NCBI RefSeq assembly: GCF_022012305.1 | Contig: NZ_JAKLTM010000002.1 | Location: 248,001 to 312,000 of the forward strand | Direction: 5' to 3' | Length of the DNA stretch: 64,000 bases | Source: Ramlibacter paludis | GTDB taxonomy: Bacteria > Pseudomonadota > Gammaproteobacteria > Burkholderiales > Burkholderiaceae_C | Shown: piece by piece, positions 41,842 through 50,868 of the stretch | Position numbering within the stretch: position 1 is the stretch's first letter | Layout: each line of letters opens with the position of its first letter | Notes under the pieces: model-generated | Databases searched by the model: none | Seen by the model: the letters and a program-made list of their open reading frames with translations, nothing else | Told to the model about the DNA's origin: nothing | Translations under genes and position numbers: made by a program

Positions 41842-44036
41842 ACCTCGCCGGTCCGCTTCGCCTGCGACTGTTTTTTCTCGCGGCCTGCGGACTGCTGCCG
41901 CTGGCGCTCGTCGCCGGCGTGGTGCTGGCCTACCTGAACGGCGAACGGGAACGCGACGCGCAGCAGGCAGCGCTGGCCGTGTCGCGCGCACTGGCTTCCG
42001 CGCTCGACGCCGAACTGCGCGCCACCGCCAGCGTGCTGCAAAGCATTGCGCTGTCCGACGAACTGCAGCCGCAGCGGCTGGCCGACTTCCACGCCCTGGC
42101 GCGCCGCGTGGCCGACGGCCAGGGCTGGCGCAGCATCGTGCTGGCCGATGCCACGGGCAAGGTGCTCCAGAGCTCCACGCGGGAGCTGGACGTCGCCAGC
42201 CCGCAACCGGTCGACCCCGCGAGCATGGCGCGCGCGATCGCCACGCGCGAGCCGGTGGTGGGCCGCGTGGCGCAAGGCCCGAACCAGCGCGGACCGGCCT
42301 TCGCCGTGCGGGTGCCCGTGCTGCGCGAGGGCAAGCTCGTCTACGTGCTGTCGGCGGTGAATCCCATCGAGCGGGTCCTGGCGCTGGTGCAGCGCCAGCG
42401 CCTGCCCGTCACCTCGGTGGTGGGGGTGTTCGACCAGGACTACAACCGGGTCGCGCGTTCGCTGGAACACACGAGTGCGCGGCCCTCGCCTTCGCTGCAG
42501 AAGCTGCTGGACACCGGCGCGGCCGAAGGCAGCGGCCCGACCCGCACGCTCGAAGGCGTGCCGAGCCAGACCGGCTTCGTGCGCCTGCCGTGGTCCGGCT
42601 GGGTGGTGGCCACGGGCATTGCGCCGGCCGACGCCGGCCGCGCGCTCTACGGCATGCTGGGCGCGGTGGGCGGCGGCCTGCTGGCCTCGCTGGCGCTGGC
42701 CGCCTTCTTCGCCTGGTACTTCGCCCGCGGCGTGATCGGGCCGATCGACCGGCTCAAGGCTGCGGCCGGCGCCTTGGGCCGCGGCAAACCCGTGGACCTG
42801 CCGCCGCTGGAGATTGCCGAACTGCAGGAAGTGGCGACCGCCCTGCGCGCGGCGGCGCTGGAACGCCACGACGCCGAAGCCGAGCGCGAACGCCTGCTGG
42901 CGCGCGCGACCGAGGCGCTGCGCCTGGCCGAGGACGCGGGCCGCAGCAAGGACGAATTCCTGGCCATGCTGGGCCACGAGCTGCGCAACCCGCTGGCGCC
43001 GATGGCGACCGCGCTGCACCTGATGGCACGCAAGGGCGACGAGCGCACGCGCCTGGAACGCGAGGTGATGGAGCGGCAGGTGGGCCACATGAAGCGATTG
43101 GTGGACGACCTGCTGGATGTCTCGCGCATCACCAGCCAGCGGCTGGAGATGCGCTTCACCCCGCTGCGCCTGGCCGACGTGGTACGGCAGGCCGCCGCCG
43201 GCCTGCAACCGGTGTTGGGTGCGCGCCGCTTCAGCGTCGACATCGCGCCCGACGCCGAACAGCTGTGGGTCTCGGGCGACGACGTGCGGCTGGGCCAGGT
43301 GCTGAACAACCTGCTGGGCAACGCGATCAAGTTCGCCGGCTCGCACGCGCAGGTCGGGCTGCGGCTGCGGCGCGTCGGCGACAGCGCCGAGGTGCGCGTA
43401 GCCGATGACGGCCCGGGCATGCCGCCCGAGGTTCTGGCCCGTGTGTTCGATCTCTTCTACCAGGCCCCGCAGGAGACCGACCGCTCGCGCGGCGGCCTCG
43501 GCCTGGGCCTGGCCATCGTGCGCAGCCTGGTGGAGATGCATAGCGGCACGGTGCTCGCCGAAAGCGCCGGCGCAGGCCGTGGCAGCAGCTTCATCGTGCG
43601 CCTGCCCCTGGTCGCCGCGCCGGCACAGGACCTGGCGCCGGACGCAGGCGCCGAGGCGGCCGGCCGCCGCGGCCGCGTACTGGTGGTGGACGACAACCAG
43701 GACGCCGCCGACACCGCCGCGACGCTGCTGCGCCTGACCGGCTACGAAGTGCAGGTGGCCTACGACCCGCAGGCGGCGCTGCGCGTGCTCGCAGCCTTCG
43801 AGCCGCAGGTGGCCTTGCTGGACATCGGCCTGCCGGGCATGAACGGCTACGAGCTGGCACAGCATCTGCGCGAGCACCCCAACGGCCGCGGGGCCGTGCT
43901 GGTGGCGCTTACCGGCTACGGCACGCGGGCCGATGTCCAGAAGGCGCAGGAGGCCGGCTTTGCCCGCCACCTGGTGAAGCCGGCGCCCCCCGACGTCCTG
44001 CTCGCGGTGATCGACGAACACATCCCGAAGACTTGA
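41838..44036 (+). CDS. Membrane hybrid histidine kinase with C-terminal receiver
   Basis: 732 residues. Two membrane segments (about 10-35 and 275-300) enclose a periplasmic Cache-like sensor. A HAMP/linker region leads to HisKA with H-box EFLAMLGHELRNPLAPMATA (His near 380), then HATPase boxes NNLLGNAIKFA, VADDGPGMPPEV and GGLGLGLAIV. A receiver follows with the acidic pair VLVVDDNQDAAD, phospho-Asp in VALLDIGLPGMNG near 660, and a late KPA. It overlaps the acetyltransferase gene upstream (ATGA). No separate response regulator adjoins, so it may feed an Hpt protein such as the candidate at 55319. Confidence 0.93.
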   Translation: MNLAGPLRLRLFFLAACGLLPLALVAGVVLAYLNGERERDAQQAALAVSRALASALDAELRATASVLQSIALSDELQPQRLADFHALARRVADGQGWRSIVLADATGKVLQSSTRELDVASPQPVDPASMARAIATREPVVGRVAQGPNQRGPAFAVRVPVLREGKLVYVLSAVNPIERVLALVQRQRLPVTSVVGVFDQDYNRVARSLEHTSARPSPSLQKLLDTGAAEGSGPTRTLEGVPSQTGFVRLPWSGWVVATGIAPADAGRALYGMLGAVGGGLLASLALAAFFAWYFARGVIGPIDRLKAAAGALGRGKPVDLPPLEIAELQEVATALRAAALERHDAEAERERLLARATEALRLAEDAGRSKDEFLAMLGHELRNPLAPMATALHLMARKGDERTRLEREVMERQVGHMKRLVDDLLDVSRITSQRLEMRFTPLRLADVVRQAAAGLQPVLGARRFSVDIAPDAEQLWVSGDDVRLGQVLNNLLGNAIKFAGSHAQVGLRLRRVGDSAEVRVADDGPGMPPEVLARVFDLFYQAPQETDRSRGGLGLGLAIVRSLVEMHSGTVLAESAGAGRGSSFIVRLPLVAAPAQDLAPDAGAEAAGRRGRVLVVDDNQDAADTAATLLRLTGYEVQVAYDPQAALRVLAAFEPQVALLDIGLPGMNGYELAQHLREHPNGRGAVLVALTGYGTRADVQKAQEAGFARHLVKPAPPDVLLAVIDEHIPKT

Positions 44037-44050
44037 AGGACCGAGACCCC

Positions 44051-44653
44051 ATGACCATCCAACGGCGTTCCCTTTTGCTGGCCCTGGCGGCCGCGCCCCT
44101 CGCGGCCGCTGCGCAGCCCGCATCGACGGTGCGCCTGCGCGGCACCATCGAAGCGCTCTCGCCCACCGGCCTCACGCTGCGCCAGCGCAATGGCGAACGC
44201 GTGGAGCTGGCGCTCGATCCCAGGCTCACCGTGACGGAGGTCTACCCGGTGCAGCTGTCGGACATCAAGGCCGGCAGCTTCGTCGGCGTGGGGGCGATGC
44301 CGCAGGCGGATGGCACGCAGCGCGCGATCGCCGTCACGCTCTTTCCCGAGGCCATGCGCGGCGCCGGCGAAGGCCACCGCCCGTTCGACTTCCTGCCGCA
44401 AAGCACCATGACCAATGCCACGGTGGCCGACGTCGCGGTCGCGCCCGACGGCCAGCGCCTGCAGCTGACCTACCCCGATGGCCGCAAGACCATCGTCGTG
44501 CCGCCGGAGGCGCCCGTCGTGAGCCTGCGGCCCGGCGACCGTGGGCTGCTCGCGGTGGGCGGCGCGGTGTCCGTGAGCGCGCAGCTGGTGGAAGGCCAGC
44601 CGACGGCCACGCGCATCAGCGCGGGGCGCAACGGTTTCGCGCCGCCGTACTAG
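44051..44653 (+). CDS. Periplasmic protein of unknown function
   Basis: 200 residues from MTIQRRSLLLALAAAPLAAA, a signal sequence with a twin arginine, preceded by GAAGGA nine bases upstream. The mature part is all-beta in character: VRLRGTIEALSPTGLTLRQR resembles the DUF5666/OB-like folds, with regular alternation and a YPDGRKTIVVPPEAPVV stretch. It follows the hybrid kinase by 14 bases and probably shares its transcript. Function unknown. Confidence 0.7.
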   Translation: MTIQRRSLLLALAAAPLAAAAQPASTVRLRGTIEALSPTGLTLRQRNGERVELALDPRLTVTEVYPVQLSDIKAGSFVGVGAMPQADGTQRAIAVTLFPEAMRGAGEGHRPFDFLPQSTMTNATVADVAVAPDGQRLQLTYPDGRKTIVVPPEAPVVSLRPGDRGLLAVGGAVSVSAQLVEGQPTATRISAGRNGFAPPY

Positions 44654-44766
44654 GAGGCGGGTCCTCGGCCAGAGGTTTGTCCTACCGGAACTGCCTCCCG
44701 CGCAGCCTTGCATAGGGCGCCCGGCTTTTCCAGACTGCAAGGAGCCCTTGAATCCCGGGAGGCCCC

Positions 44767-45231
44767 TTGACGTCGTTGCAGATCCTCATCACCCGTTCCG
44801 AGCACACCTTGACGCTGGCGGCGTCCAGCGGCGGCTCGCTCGATTTCCTCTTGAAAGCGCCGATCCTCGCCGGCTGCGACGACGCCGGACTGGCGCGCGG
44901 CAGCTATGCCGGCGGCAGGTGGCTGCAGGACCCGATGGAAGACCCGTGGGCCCATCCGGACGGCCCGTTCTTCCTGCCGCTGCTCGACGCGGCCAGCGGC
45001 CGCTACAGCAGCTTCGGCATCCACGGCAGCCGCGGCCCGGTATTCGGCGGTTTCGCGAAGCCGGCCCTGTCGCCGGGCCTCGCCGGCTTCTTCCTGGAAA
45101 CGCAGCCCGCGCGCTACCAGTTCCGCGCGCCGGGCAGCTTCCGGCTGGCGAACCACCACCTCGCGCAACTGTTCGACCTGACCACGCAGGCGCGCTTCGT
45201 GCGCGCACCGCTGTCGGTCACGGTGAAGTAA
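44767..45231 (+). CDS. Hypothetical protein
   Basis: 154 residues from a TTG codon with GGGAGG close upstream; other starts downstream would remove the first strand. Glycine/proline-rich, no membrane segment and no signal peptide. Aromatic-rich patches (WLQDPMEDPWAHPDGPFFLP) suggest a globular domain. Its last 14 bases overlap the convergent murQ gene. Not recognised. Confidence 0.5.
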   Translation: MTSLQILITRSEHTLTLAASSGGSLDFLLKAPILAGCDDAGLARGSYAGGRWLQDPMEDPWAHPDGPFFLPLLDAASGRYSSFGIHGSRGPVFGGFAKPALSPGLAGFFLETQPARYQFRAPGSFRLANHHLAQLFDLTTQARFVRAPLSVTVK

Positions 45232-46120
45232 AGAGCGCGCCCAGCGAGCCGCCGGCCTCTTCCAGCCGGCGCTGCGCTTCGTGGGCATCGAGCTTCAGGC
45301 GCGCCATCACGATGGCGGTCTTCACGTGGCCGCCGGCCGCGTCCAGCAGTTCCACCGCCTCTTCGCGCGACACGCCCGCGGTGTCCACCAGGATGCGCTC
45401 GCCGCGGTCCTGCAGCTTCTGGCAGGTGACCTGCAGGTCCACCATCAGGTTGCCGTAGACCTTGCCGGTCTGCACCATCGCGCCGGTGCTCAGCATGTTG
45501 AGCACCATCTTCGTGGCCGTGCCGGCCTTCATGCGCGTGGAACCCGTGATGACCTCGGGGCCGACCAGCAGCGCGATCACCACGTCGTGCTCCTTCAGGA
45601 GCTTTTCGGACGGATGCGTGCACAGCAGGAAGCCCGTACGCGCGCCGCGCGCCTTCGCGCGCTGCAAGGCGCCGTGCACGTAAGGCGTGGTGCCCGAAGC
45701 CGCGATCCCGAGCACGAAGTCGTTGGGCCCGACCTGGCGGTCTTCCATCGCCTGGCCGCCGTCTTCCGGATGGTCCTCCGCGCCCTCCTGCGCGCGCAGC
45801 AGCGCTTCGTAGCCCCCGGCGATCACGCCCTGGATCATGTCGGGCTCGGTGCCGTAGGTCGGCGGCATTTCGGAAGCGTCGAGCACGCCGAGCCGGCCCG
45901 AGGTGCCGGCGCCGACGTAGATCAGCCGGCCGCCCGCGCGGAAACCGTCGACGATGAGGTCGATGGCGCGCGCGATCTGCTCGCGCTGCGCGGCCACGGC
46001 GCCGGCGATGAGCCGGTCCTCGGCATTGATCAGGTCCACGATGGCCAGCGACTCCATCTGGTCGATGCGGGCGCTGCGCGGATTGCGCTGCTCGGTCAGC
46101 CGGCGGTCGGTGTCAGGCAT
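45218..46120 (-). CDS. murQ: N-acetylmuramic acid 6-phosphate etherase
   Basis: 300 residues, SIS-domain enzyme that cleaves the lactyl ether of MurNAc-6-phosphate in cell-wall recycling. Signatures: LTEQRNPRSARIDQMESLAI, GRLIYVGAGTSGRLGVLDASEMPPT, LGIAASGTTPYVHGAL, the catalytic-region glutamate around GAEDHPEDGG, and ITGSTRMKAGTATKMVLNML. The C-terminal UBA-like helices (VSREEAVELLDAAGGHVKTAI) complete the family pattern. Neither anmK nor nagZ is nearby. Confidence 0.96.
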   Translation of the reverse strand: MPDTDRRLTEQRNPRSARIDQMESLAIVDLINAEDRLIAGAVAAQREQIARAIDLIVDGFRAGGRLIYVGAGTSGRLGVLDASEMPPTYGTEPDMIQGVIAGGYEALLRAQEGAEDHPEDGGQAMEDRQVGPNDFVLGIAASGTTPYVHGALQRAKARGARTGFLLCTHPSEKLLKEHDVVIALLVGPEVITGSTRMKAGTATKMVLNMLSTGAMVQTGKVYGNLMVDLQVTCQKLQDRGERILVDTAGVSREEAVELLDAAGGHVKTAIVMARLKLDAHEAQRRLEEAGGSLGALFTSP

Positions 46121-46214
46121 AGGCGTCCATGGTAGAGGCAGCGCCTATCCTCACGCGCGGGCGGGGACTCCGGTGTAGGAAAAAGGCGAACGGCACGCGT
46201 CCGCCGGGCGCGGC

Positions 46215-47108
46215 TCAGGGCTTGCGCTTGTGCTGCACCAGGCGCCCGAGGGCCGACCAATCCAGTTCGCCCTGGCCGCCCTGCACCAGTTCGTCGAGCA
46301 GTGCCTCCGCCACGGGTGCGCCCTGCAGTGCCGCGCCGGCATCCTGCGCGGTGGCCAGGGCGATCCGCAGGTCCTTGCGCATCAGCACGGCGCGGAAACC
46401 CGGCGCGAAGTCGGCGTCGATGATGCGCTGGCCGTGCTTTTCCAGCGCGAAGCTGCGCGCGGTGCCCGCCAGCAGCACCTCGCGCATGATGGCCGGGTCG
46501 ACGCCCTGCGCCGTCGCCAGCGCGATCGCGTCCGCCACGCCCAGCAAGGCGCCCGCCACTGCGACCTGGTTGCATGCCTTCACCGTCTGGCCGGCGCCCA
46601 GCGGGCCCACGTGCGTGAGCGTCTTGCAAAACGCCGTCATCGGCGCGCGGCAGGCTGCCACCACGTCGGCCTCGCCGCCGATCATCGTGTTGAGCGTGCC
46701 GGCGACGGCGCCCTGCTGGCCGCCGCTGACGGGCCCGTCGAGCATGGACACGCCGCGCGCACGCAGGCGCTCGCCGAAGGCGCGCGCCGATGCCGCGGCA
46801 ATGGTGCTGGTGTCGACGACGCAGCTGCCGGGGGCCAGGCCTACGGAGAGGCCTTCGGGGCCGAACAGGACTTCCTCCACGGCGGCGGCGTCGGACAGGC
46901 ACAGGAACACGAGGCGGGCGCTGCGTCCGAGCGCGGCCGGCGATGCAGCGGCCGTCGCGCCCGCATCGGCGAACGCTTGCAGCACCTGCGGCTTGCGCGC
47001 ATGCACGTGCAAGCGGTGGCCCGCGCGCAGCAGGCAGTGAGCCATGCCGCTGCCCATGACGCCCAGGCCGATGAAGCCGATGGCGTCGTCGTTGCCGAAG
47101 GGCGTCAT
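46215..47108 (-). CDS. NAD(P)-dependent beta-hydroxyacid dehydrogenase (3-hydroxyisobutyrate dehydrogenase family)
   Basis: 297 residues. N-terminal Rossmann motif IGFIGLGVMGSGMAHCLL, substrate-binding signature VSMLDGPVSGGQQGAVAGTL, catalytic lysine in QTVKACNQVAVAGAL, and C-terminal KDLRIALATAQD are all present. Likely substrates include tartronate semialdehyde, 3-hydroxyisobutyrate or succinic semialdehyde-type compounds; the sequence does not decide. The start overlaps the DUF1653 gene by four bases. Tartronate-semialdehyde reduction would fit the glyoxylate theme of the region at 36-41 kb, but is only an idea. Confidence 0.88.
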   Translation of the reverse strand: MTPFGNDDAIGFIGLGVMGSGMAHCLLRAGHRLHVHARKPQVLQAFADAGATAAASPAALGRSARLVFLCLSDAAAVEEVLFGPEGLSVGLAPGSCVVDTSTIAAASARAFGERLRARGVSMLDGPVSGGQQGAVAGTLNTMIGGEADVVAACRAPMTAFCKTLTHVGPLGAGQTVKACNQVAVAGALLGVADAIALATAQGVDPAIMREVLLAGTARSFALEKHGQRIIDADFAPGFRAVLMRKDLRIALATAQDAGAALQGAPVAEALLDELVQGGQGELDWSALGRLVQHKRKP

Positions 47109-47347
47109 GGCTGCGGCTCCTCGATGCGCGCGAAGCGCGGCTGCGTGCGGCCGTCCACGGCGATGTCTTCGAAGAACATGGCATGGGGGCGCACCCACCA
47201 GCCGGTGTCGTTGTAGAGCGGCCGGTAAACGATCAGCGGTTCGTGGGTCTCGCTATGGCGCGCGACGCCGATCACTTCGTACTCGCCGCCCTTGTAGTGG
47301 CGGTAGCGTCCCAGTGGCGTGGCAGGCAAGGTTGGCAGGTCGGACAT
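47105..47347 (-). CDS. DUF1653-family small protein
   Basis: 80 residues with the domain core LGRYRHYKGGEYEVIGVARH, ETHEPLIVYRPLYNDTGWWV and a C-terminal RPHAMFFEDIAVDG. Such ~70-residue SH3-like proteins are widespread and of unknown function. It is coupled to the dehydrogenase downstream by ATGA and follows the helical protein gene by 10 bases. Confidence 0.85.
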   Translation of the reverse strand: MSDLPTLPATPLGRYRHYKGGEYEVIGVARHSETHEPLIVYRPLYNDTGWWVRPHAMFFEDIAVDGRTQPRFARIEEPQP

Positions 47348-47357
47348 CGGTGATTCT

Positions 47358-48248
47358 TCAGGTGGAGGAGGCCAGCGCCAGCAGGTAAGGCCGCTGGGCG
47401 TCGGAAGCATGGTCCCACAGCAGCGCGATGGCATCCGCCAGCGTGAGCAGGTGGATGTTGGCTTGGCCGGCGGTCAGCAGGCGCTGCAAGGCCTGCTCCA
47501 GCGCGGCGGGGGAGGATGGCGTGTCTTGCGAGGCCGTGACGACGACGTTGTCTTCGGCGTCGTCATAGGTCGTTGCGGCGGCGTGGGCGGCCCAGCGCAG
47601 CGCATTGCCGAACTGGGTGCGTGATAGCTGGTCGCGCAGGCGCAGCGTCCAGGCCAGCGTGATCGCGTGGTGGCCGAAGAAGCCCGGGCGCTCGAGCACG
47701 TCCCCCAGCACCGCATCGAGCTGCGGCGCCGGGCCATCCGCGGCCGCGGCCTGCGGCTCGAACCCGCAGGCGAGCAGGTATTCGCAGAGGCGGTCGAGCC
47801 AGAGTCCTTCGTGCTCCGTCTGCGCGTAGACGGGCCAGGAGACCAGGAAGGCCAGCAGGATGGACAGGCGATGCCCGAGGTAGCCAGGATCCGCGCAGGC
47901 CTGTTCGAGATACCAGGCGGCAACGGCGCCGCCGCCGTCCCGCGCCGCCCAGCTGCGCACGGCGGAATAGCTGTAAGGAACGACGTTGCGGGCCAGGATC
48001 GTCCTGGCCCGGGCCGGCGGCACGTCGGCTGTGGGCGCGGCCACGCGCTCGCGCGTCCTTGGCTCGGCATCCCACCGGGCGCGGGCCAGGGCTGACTTCC
48101 AGAACTCCGGCGTCCACTGCGGATAGCGGTCCGCCAGGGCCAGCACCGCCATCGTCGCCTTGATCCCGTGCGAGTGGCGGATGTGCGCGACCATCTGCGC
48201 GCCGTCCTGCAGCAGGCCGGGGACGGGGAGCGAAGGCTTCAGCGGCAT
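47358..48248 (-). CDS. Helical protein of unknown function
   Basis: 296 residues, mostly helical and tryptophan-rich, no signal peptide or membrane span. It starts MPLKPSLPVPGLLQDGAQMV; longer frames overlap the truncated acetyltransferase out of character. Notable stretches: HIRHSHGIKATMAVLALADR, EFWKSALARARWDAEPRTRE and HHAITLAWTLRLRDQLSR. The repeated His and Trp residues hint at a metal- or cofactor-binding helical fold, but no family is recognised. The start overlaps the acetyltransferase end by ten bases. Confidence 0.6.
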   Translation of the reverse strand: MPLKPSLPVPGLLQDGAQMVAHIRHSHGIKATMAVLALADRYPQWTPEFWKSALARARWDAEPRTRERVAAPTADVPPARARTILARNVVPYSYSAVRSWAARDGGGAVAAWYLEQACADPGYLGHRLSILLAFLVSWPVYAQTEHEGLWLDRLCEYLLACGFEPQAAAADGPAPQLDAVLGDVLERPGFFGHHAITLAWTLRLRDQLSRTQFGNALRWAAHAAATTYDDAEDNVVVTASQDTPSSPAALEQALQRLLTAGQANIHLLTLADAIALLWDHASDAQRPYLLALASST

Positions 48249-48580
48249 CGGGCGTACATGTAGCAGGCCCGCGGTTCGGGCGAGATGTTCGGGTGCACGG
48301 TGAAGCGTTCCAGCCGCCCTTCGCGCATAAAGCCGGCCTTCTCCAGCGCGCGCTGCGAGGGCCGGTTCTCGACGTCGCAGGCTGCATGCACGCGGAAGGA
48401 CGCGATGAAGTCCTCGGTGACGCGCACCGACGCGTGCGGCGTCCAGATCATGTAGCGGCACACGCGGGAGTCCTGCGTGTAGGCAGCGAAGAGCGCGGCG
48501 GCGTCCGCGGCCACCGGGCGGCGCAAGCGCAGGCGGGGGGTGAGGATGGACTCGGGCAGGAGCTGGGGCACGGCGCTCAC
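48239..48580 (-). pseudogene. GNAT acetyltransferase with in-frame internal deletion
   Basis: 113 residues from a GTG that overlaps the stop of the DUF1992 gene (GTGA). The N-terminal strand-helix (LTPRLRLRRPVAADAAALFA, then SRVCRYMIWTPHASVRVTED) joins directly to the C-terminal part (RVHAACDVENRPSQRALEKA), skipping about 50 residues. The missing part normally includes the acetyl-CoA pyrophosphate loop. The reading frame is intact, so this may be a recent decay product or a short domain with a new role. Confidence 0.65.
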
Positions 48581-48909
48581 AGGGAAGCGCTCGTGCGCAT
48601 GGCTTCCAGTCGCAAGGCGATCTTCTGCTCCAGCGCACTGAGCTGCTGCAGCAATGCATTCTTCTCTGCGGCCGTCATCGCTTCCCCGACCAGGCCGCGC
48701 AGGCGTGCGCGTTCGTGGAACAGCGCGACCTCGGGAGGTGCGAACCCTGCGTCCTTCAGGATCTTGAACGACTGCTTGAACTCCTCGGGGGTTTCGTCCC
48801 AACCCTCGGGCCGGGCCAGGGGCTTGCCATAGCTGGGCGCCGCCCGGAGTTCGCCCGACGCAGCCGCCGCTTCGAGGTGCCGTCGAATCTCGTCGTCCAA
48901 GGTTCCCAT
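48577..48909 (-). CDS. DUF1992 (DnaJ-homologue subfamily C28 conserved) domain protein
   Basis: 110 residues: MGTLDDEIRRHLEAAAASGE, GKPLARPEGWDETPEEFKQS and FKILKDAGFAPPEVALFHER match the DUF1992 pattern (helical, with a G-x-P-L motif). Function unknown in bacteria. Coupled to the truncated GNAT downstream. Confidence 0.85.
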   Translation of the reverse strand: MGTLDDEIRRHLEAAAASGELRAAPSYGKPLARPEGWDETPEEFKQSFKILKDAGFAPPEVALFHERARLRGLVGEAMTAAEKNALLQQLSALEQKIALRLEAMRTSASL

Positions 48910-48923
48910 GCTTTCCCCCTGCT

Positions 48924-49574
48924 TCAGCGCCTTCGTGTTCCCAGCCACGCCAGCAACGCGACGACCACCACGATCGCCCCCAGCGAACTCGCCGCCATGG
49001 CCGCCGCCGAAGGCGGAGGCGGCGCGACGGTCATGCCGGCGATTGTCATGGCCAGCACGCTGCCGCACAAGCCGACCAGGCCTGCGGCCTTGGCGCGTGA
49101 CAGGCCGGCGCCGGAGAGGAACAGCCACAAGCCCGCGACGACGACCAGCGATTCCAGGCCCAGTGCCACCGGCATGGCGTTCCACAGAGCCAGGCCCACC
49201 TTGGGGGATCCGGCCCCGGCCAGCGGCATCTCGGGAACGTGCACGAGGGCATCCAGCAACCAGTGGGAGAACACCGCGGCGGCGACGCACACTGCGGCCC
49301 GTCCCGCAGGCTTCGAGAGGCCGGCATAGGCCCATGCCCCTGCAAGCAATGACCAGCCCGCAGCGGGCAGCATCCCATGCGACCAGGGAAAGGTGAACTG
49401 TGGCTGGTGGCGGCTGGCGAAGTCCGGCGGAATCACCACCGACTCCCAGCCCGCCAGCACGAAGGCCCACAGCAGGAGATCCAAGCCCAGCGCCGCCAGG
49501 GCCAGCACGCCGACGTTCACGCGCCGCTCGACCCGACCGATCGCCAGCGCAACGCCCACGTGGCCGGCGAACAT
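48924..49574 (-). CDS. Membrane protein, YdjM-like metal-dependent hydrolase fold
   Basis: 216 residues from MFAGHVGVALAIGRVERRV, with five to six membrane segments. The early HVG, the aspartate in LALAALGLDLLLWAFVLAGW, the later FPWSHGMLPAAGW and the FSHWLLDALVHVPEMPL repeat the His/Asp spacing of the DUF457/YdjM family, which is thought to bind metal. Located in a run of small minus-strand genes. Role unknown. Confidence 0.75.
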   Translation of the reverse strand: MFAGHVGVALAIGRVERRVNVGVLALAALGLDLLLWAFVLAGWESVVIPPDFASRHQPQFTFPWSHGMLPAAGWSLLAGAWAYAGLSKPAGRAAVCVAAAVFSHWLLDALVHVPEMPLAGAGSPKVGLALWNAMPVALGLESLVVVAGLWLFLSGAGLSRAKAAGLVGLCGSVLAMTIAGMTVAPPPPSAAAMAASSLGAIVVVVALLAWLGTRRR

Positions 49575-49584
49575 GCGCGCCCCG

Positions 49585-49941
49585 TCAGGACAGCAGCAGC
49601 AAGGCCAGCCCCACCGCCGCGGGCAAGGCCTGCACGAACAGGATCTTCCTGCTGGCGGTGGCCGCACCGTAGAGGCCGGCCACCAGCACGCAGGCGAGGA
49701 AGAACACCTTGACGCCGAAGCCGGCGGTTCCCAGCGTCAGGCCCCAGACGAGGCCCGCGGCCAGGAAGCCGTTGTACAGGCCCTGGTTGGCTGCCAGCAC
49801 CTTGGAGGCCTGCGCCTGCTCCAGGCTCTGGCCGAACGCGCGCAGGCCGGCGGGCTTGTCCCAGAGGAACATCTCCAGCACCAGGAAGTAGGCGTGAAGC
49901 AAGGCCACGAGGGCAACGACGATGTTGGCGATCAGCTGCAT
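49585..49941 (-). CDS. DUF1304-family membrane protein
   Basis: 118 residues with four transmembrane segments and the family segment MQLIANIVVALVALLHAYFL followed by EMFLWDKPAGLRAFGQS and ANQGLYNGFLAAGLVWGL. Small inner-membrane protein of unknown function, ending 11 bases before the start of the YdjM-like gene. Confidence 0.9.
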   Translation of the reverse strand: MQLIANIVVALVALLHAYFLVLEMFLWDKPAGLRAFGQSLEQAQASKVLAANQGLYNGFLAAGLVWGLTLGTAGFGVKVFFLACVLVAGLYGAATASRKILFVQALPAAVGLALLLLS

Positions 49942-49995
49942 GGCGCGACTGTATGCGCTGCGCGGACTGTCGTCACCCCTGGCGCGGGGGCCGGC

Positions 49996-50385
49996 TCACT
50001 CCCTGCCGACCGGCGGCACCGGCAGGTTCTGCGCGATGCGCCACAGCACCCCGCTCGGATCGAACAGGACGAAGTCCCGCATGCCCCACGGCTGGTCCTG
50101 CGGCTCGCCGACCCGCACGCCGAAGCGTTCCGCCACCGGCCTGGCCTGCGCGTGCCAGGCCTCGACGTCCCGCACCAGCAGGTGCATCTGGAAATTGTCC
50201 GCATGCTCGCGGACGTAGAAGTCCTGCAGCAGGAAGCTGGACGCGCCGCAATGGAAGTAGGCGATGCCCTCGAAGACCGAGGCGCGCGTGAAGCCGAGCG
50301 CCTGGTAGAACTCCATCGAGCGCGCGAAGTCCCGCGCGGGAACGAAGGCCTTGATTTCGACGGTGGCGAGGGCGGGCTGGTTCAT
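49996..50385 (-). CDS. VOC-superfamily (glyoxalase/bleomycin-resistance-like) protein
   Basis: 129 residues. Paired beta-alpha-beta-beta-beta modules: EIKAFVPARDFARSMEFYQALGFTRASVFEG, then MHLLVRDVEAWHAQARPVAE and GMRDFVLFDPSGVLWRIAQN. The LFDPSGVLWRIA end is typical of small VOC enzymes. Substrate unknown. Confidence 0.87.
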   Translation of the reverse strand: MNQPALATVEIKAFVPARDFARSMEFYQALGFTRASVFEGIAYFHCGASSFLLQDFYVREHADNFQMHLLVRDVEAWHAQARPVAERFGVRVGEPQDQPWGMRDFVLFDPSGVLWRIAQNLPVPPVGRE

Positions 50386-50394
50386 GCCCCCACT

Positions 50395-50868
50395 TTAATC
50401 CGGCAGGCGCCGCAGCCTCACCAGTTCCAGGGGTTCGCGGCCCACCAGCCAGCGGCGGGTGACCACGAAGCCCTTCGCCTCGTACAGCGCGAGTGCCGGT
50501 GCGTTGCGCGCGCCGGTCTGCACCGTGAGCCCGGCGTCACCATGCGCGGCCAGCACGGCCTCCAGCAGCTTCCGGCCCATGCCCTGGCGCTGGAAGCACG
50601 GATCCACCACCAGCGATGCGATGGTGATGCCCAGGCCTTCGGGATCCGGCTCCACGCCGATGGCGCCGGCGATCCGGCCATCCGCGCGAGCGGCCAGGAA
50701 ATGCTCCTTCGAGGACTGCACGTCCTCCACCGTGCGCTCCAGGGGCGGGAACCAGGTGGCCCCCAGCAGCGCTGCTTCCTGCGCATAGGCGCGCATCTGC
50801 ACGGCATGGATCTGGCGGGCGATCGCCGGGTCGCCGTGAATGACCGACGCGATGCGGATGACGCTCAC
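50395..50868 (-). CDS. GNAT-family N-acetyltransferase
   Basis: 157 residues from a GTG that overlaps the stop of the upstream gene (GTGA). Acetyl-CoA motif ASLVVDPCFQRQGMGRKLLE and C-terminal VQTGARNAPALALYEAKGF are intact, so unlike the copy at 48239 it should be functional. Substrate unknown. Confidence 0.85.
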   Translation of the reverse strand: MSVIRIASVIHGDPAIARQIHAVQMRAYAQEAALLGATWFPPLERTVEDVQSSKEHFLAARADGRIAGAIGVEPDPEGLGITIASLVVDPCFQRQGMGRKLLEAVLAAHGDAGLTVQTGARNAPALALYEAKGFVVTRRWLVGREPLELVRLRRLPD

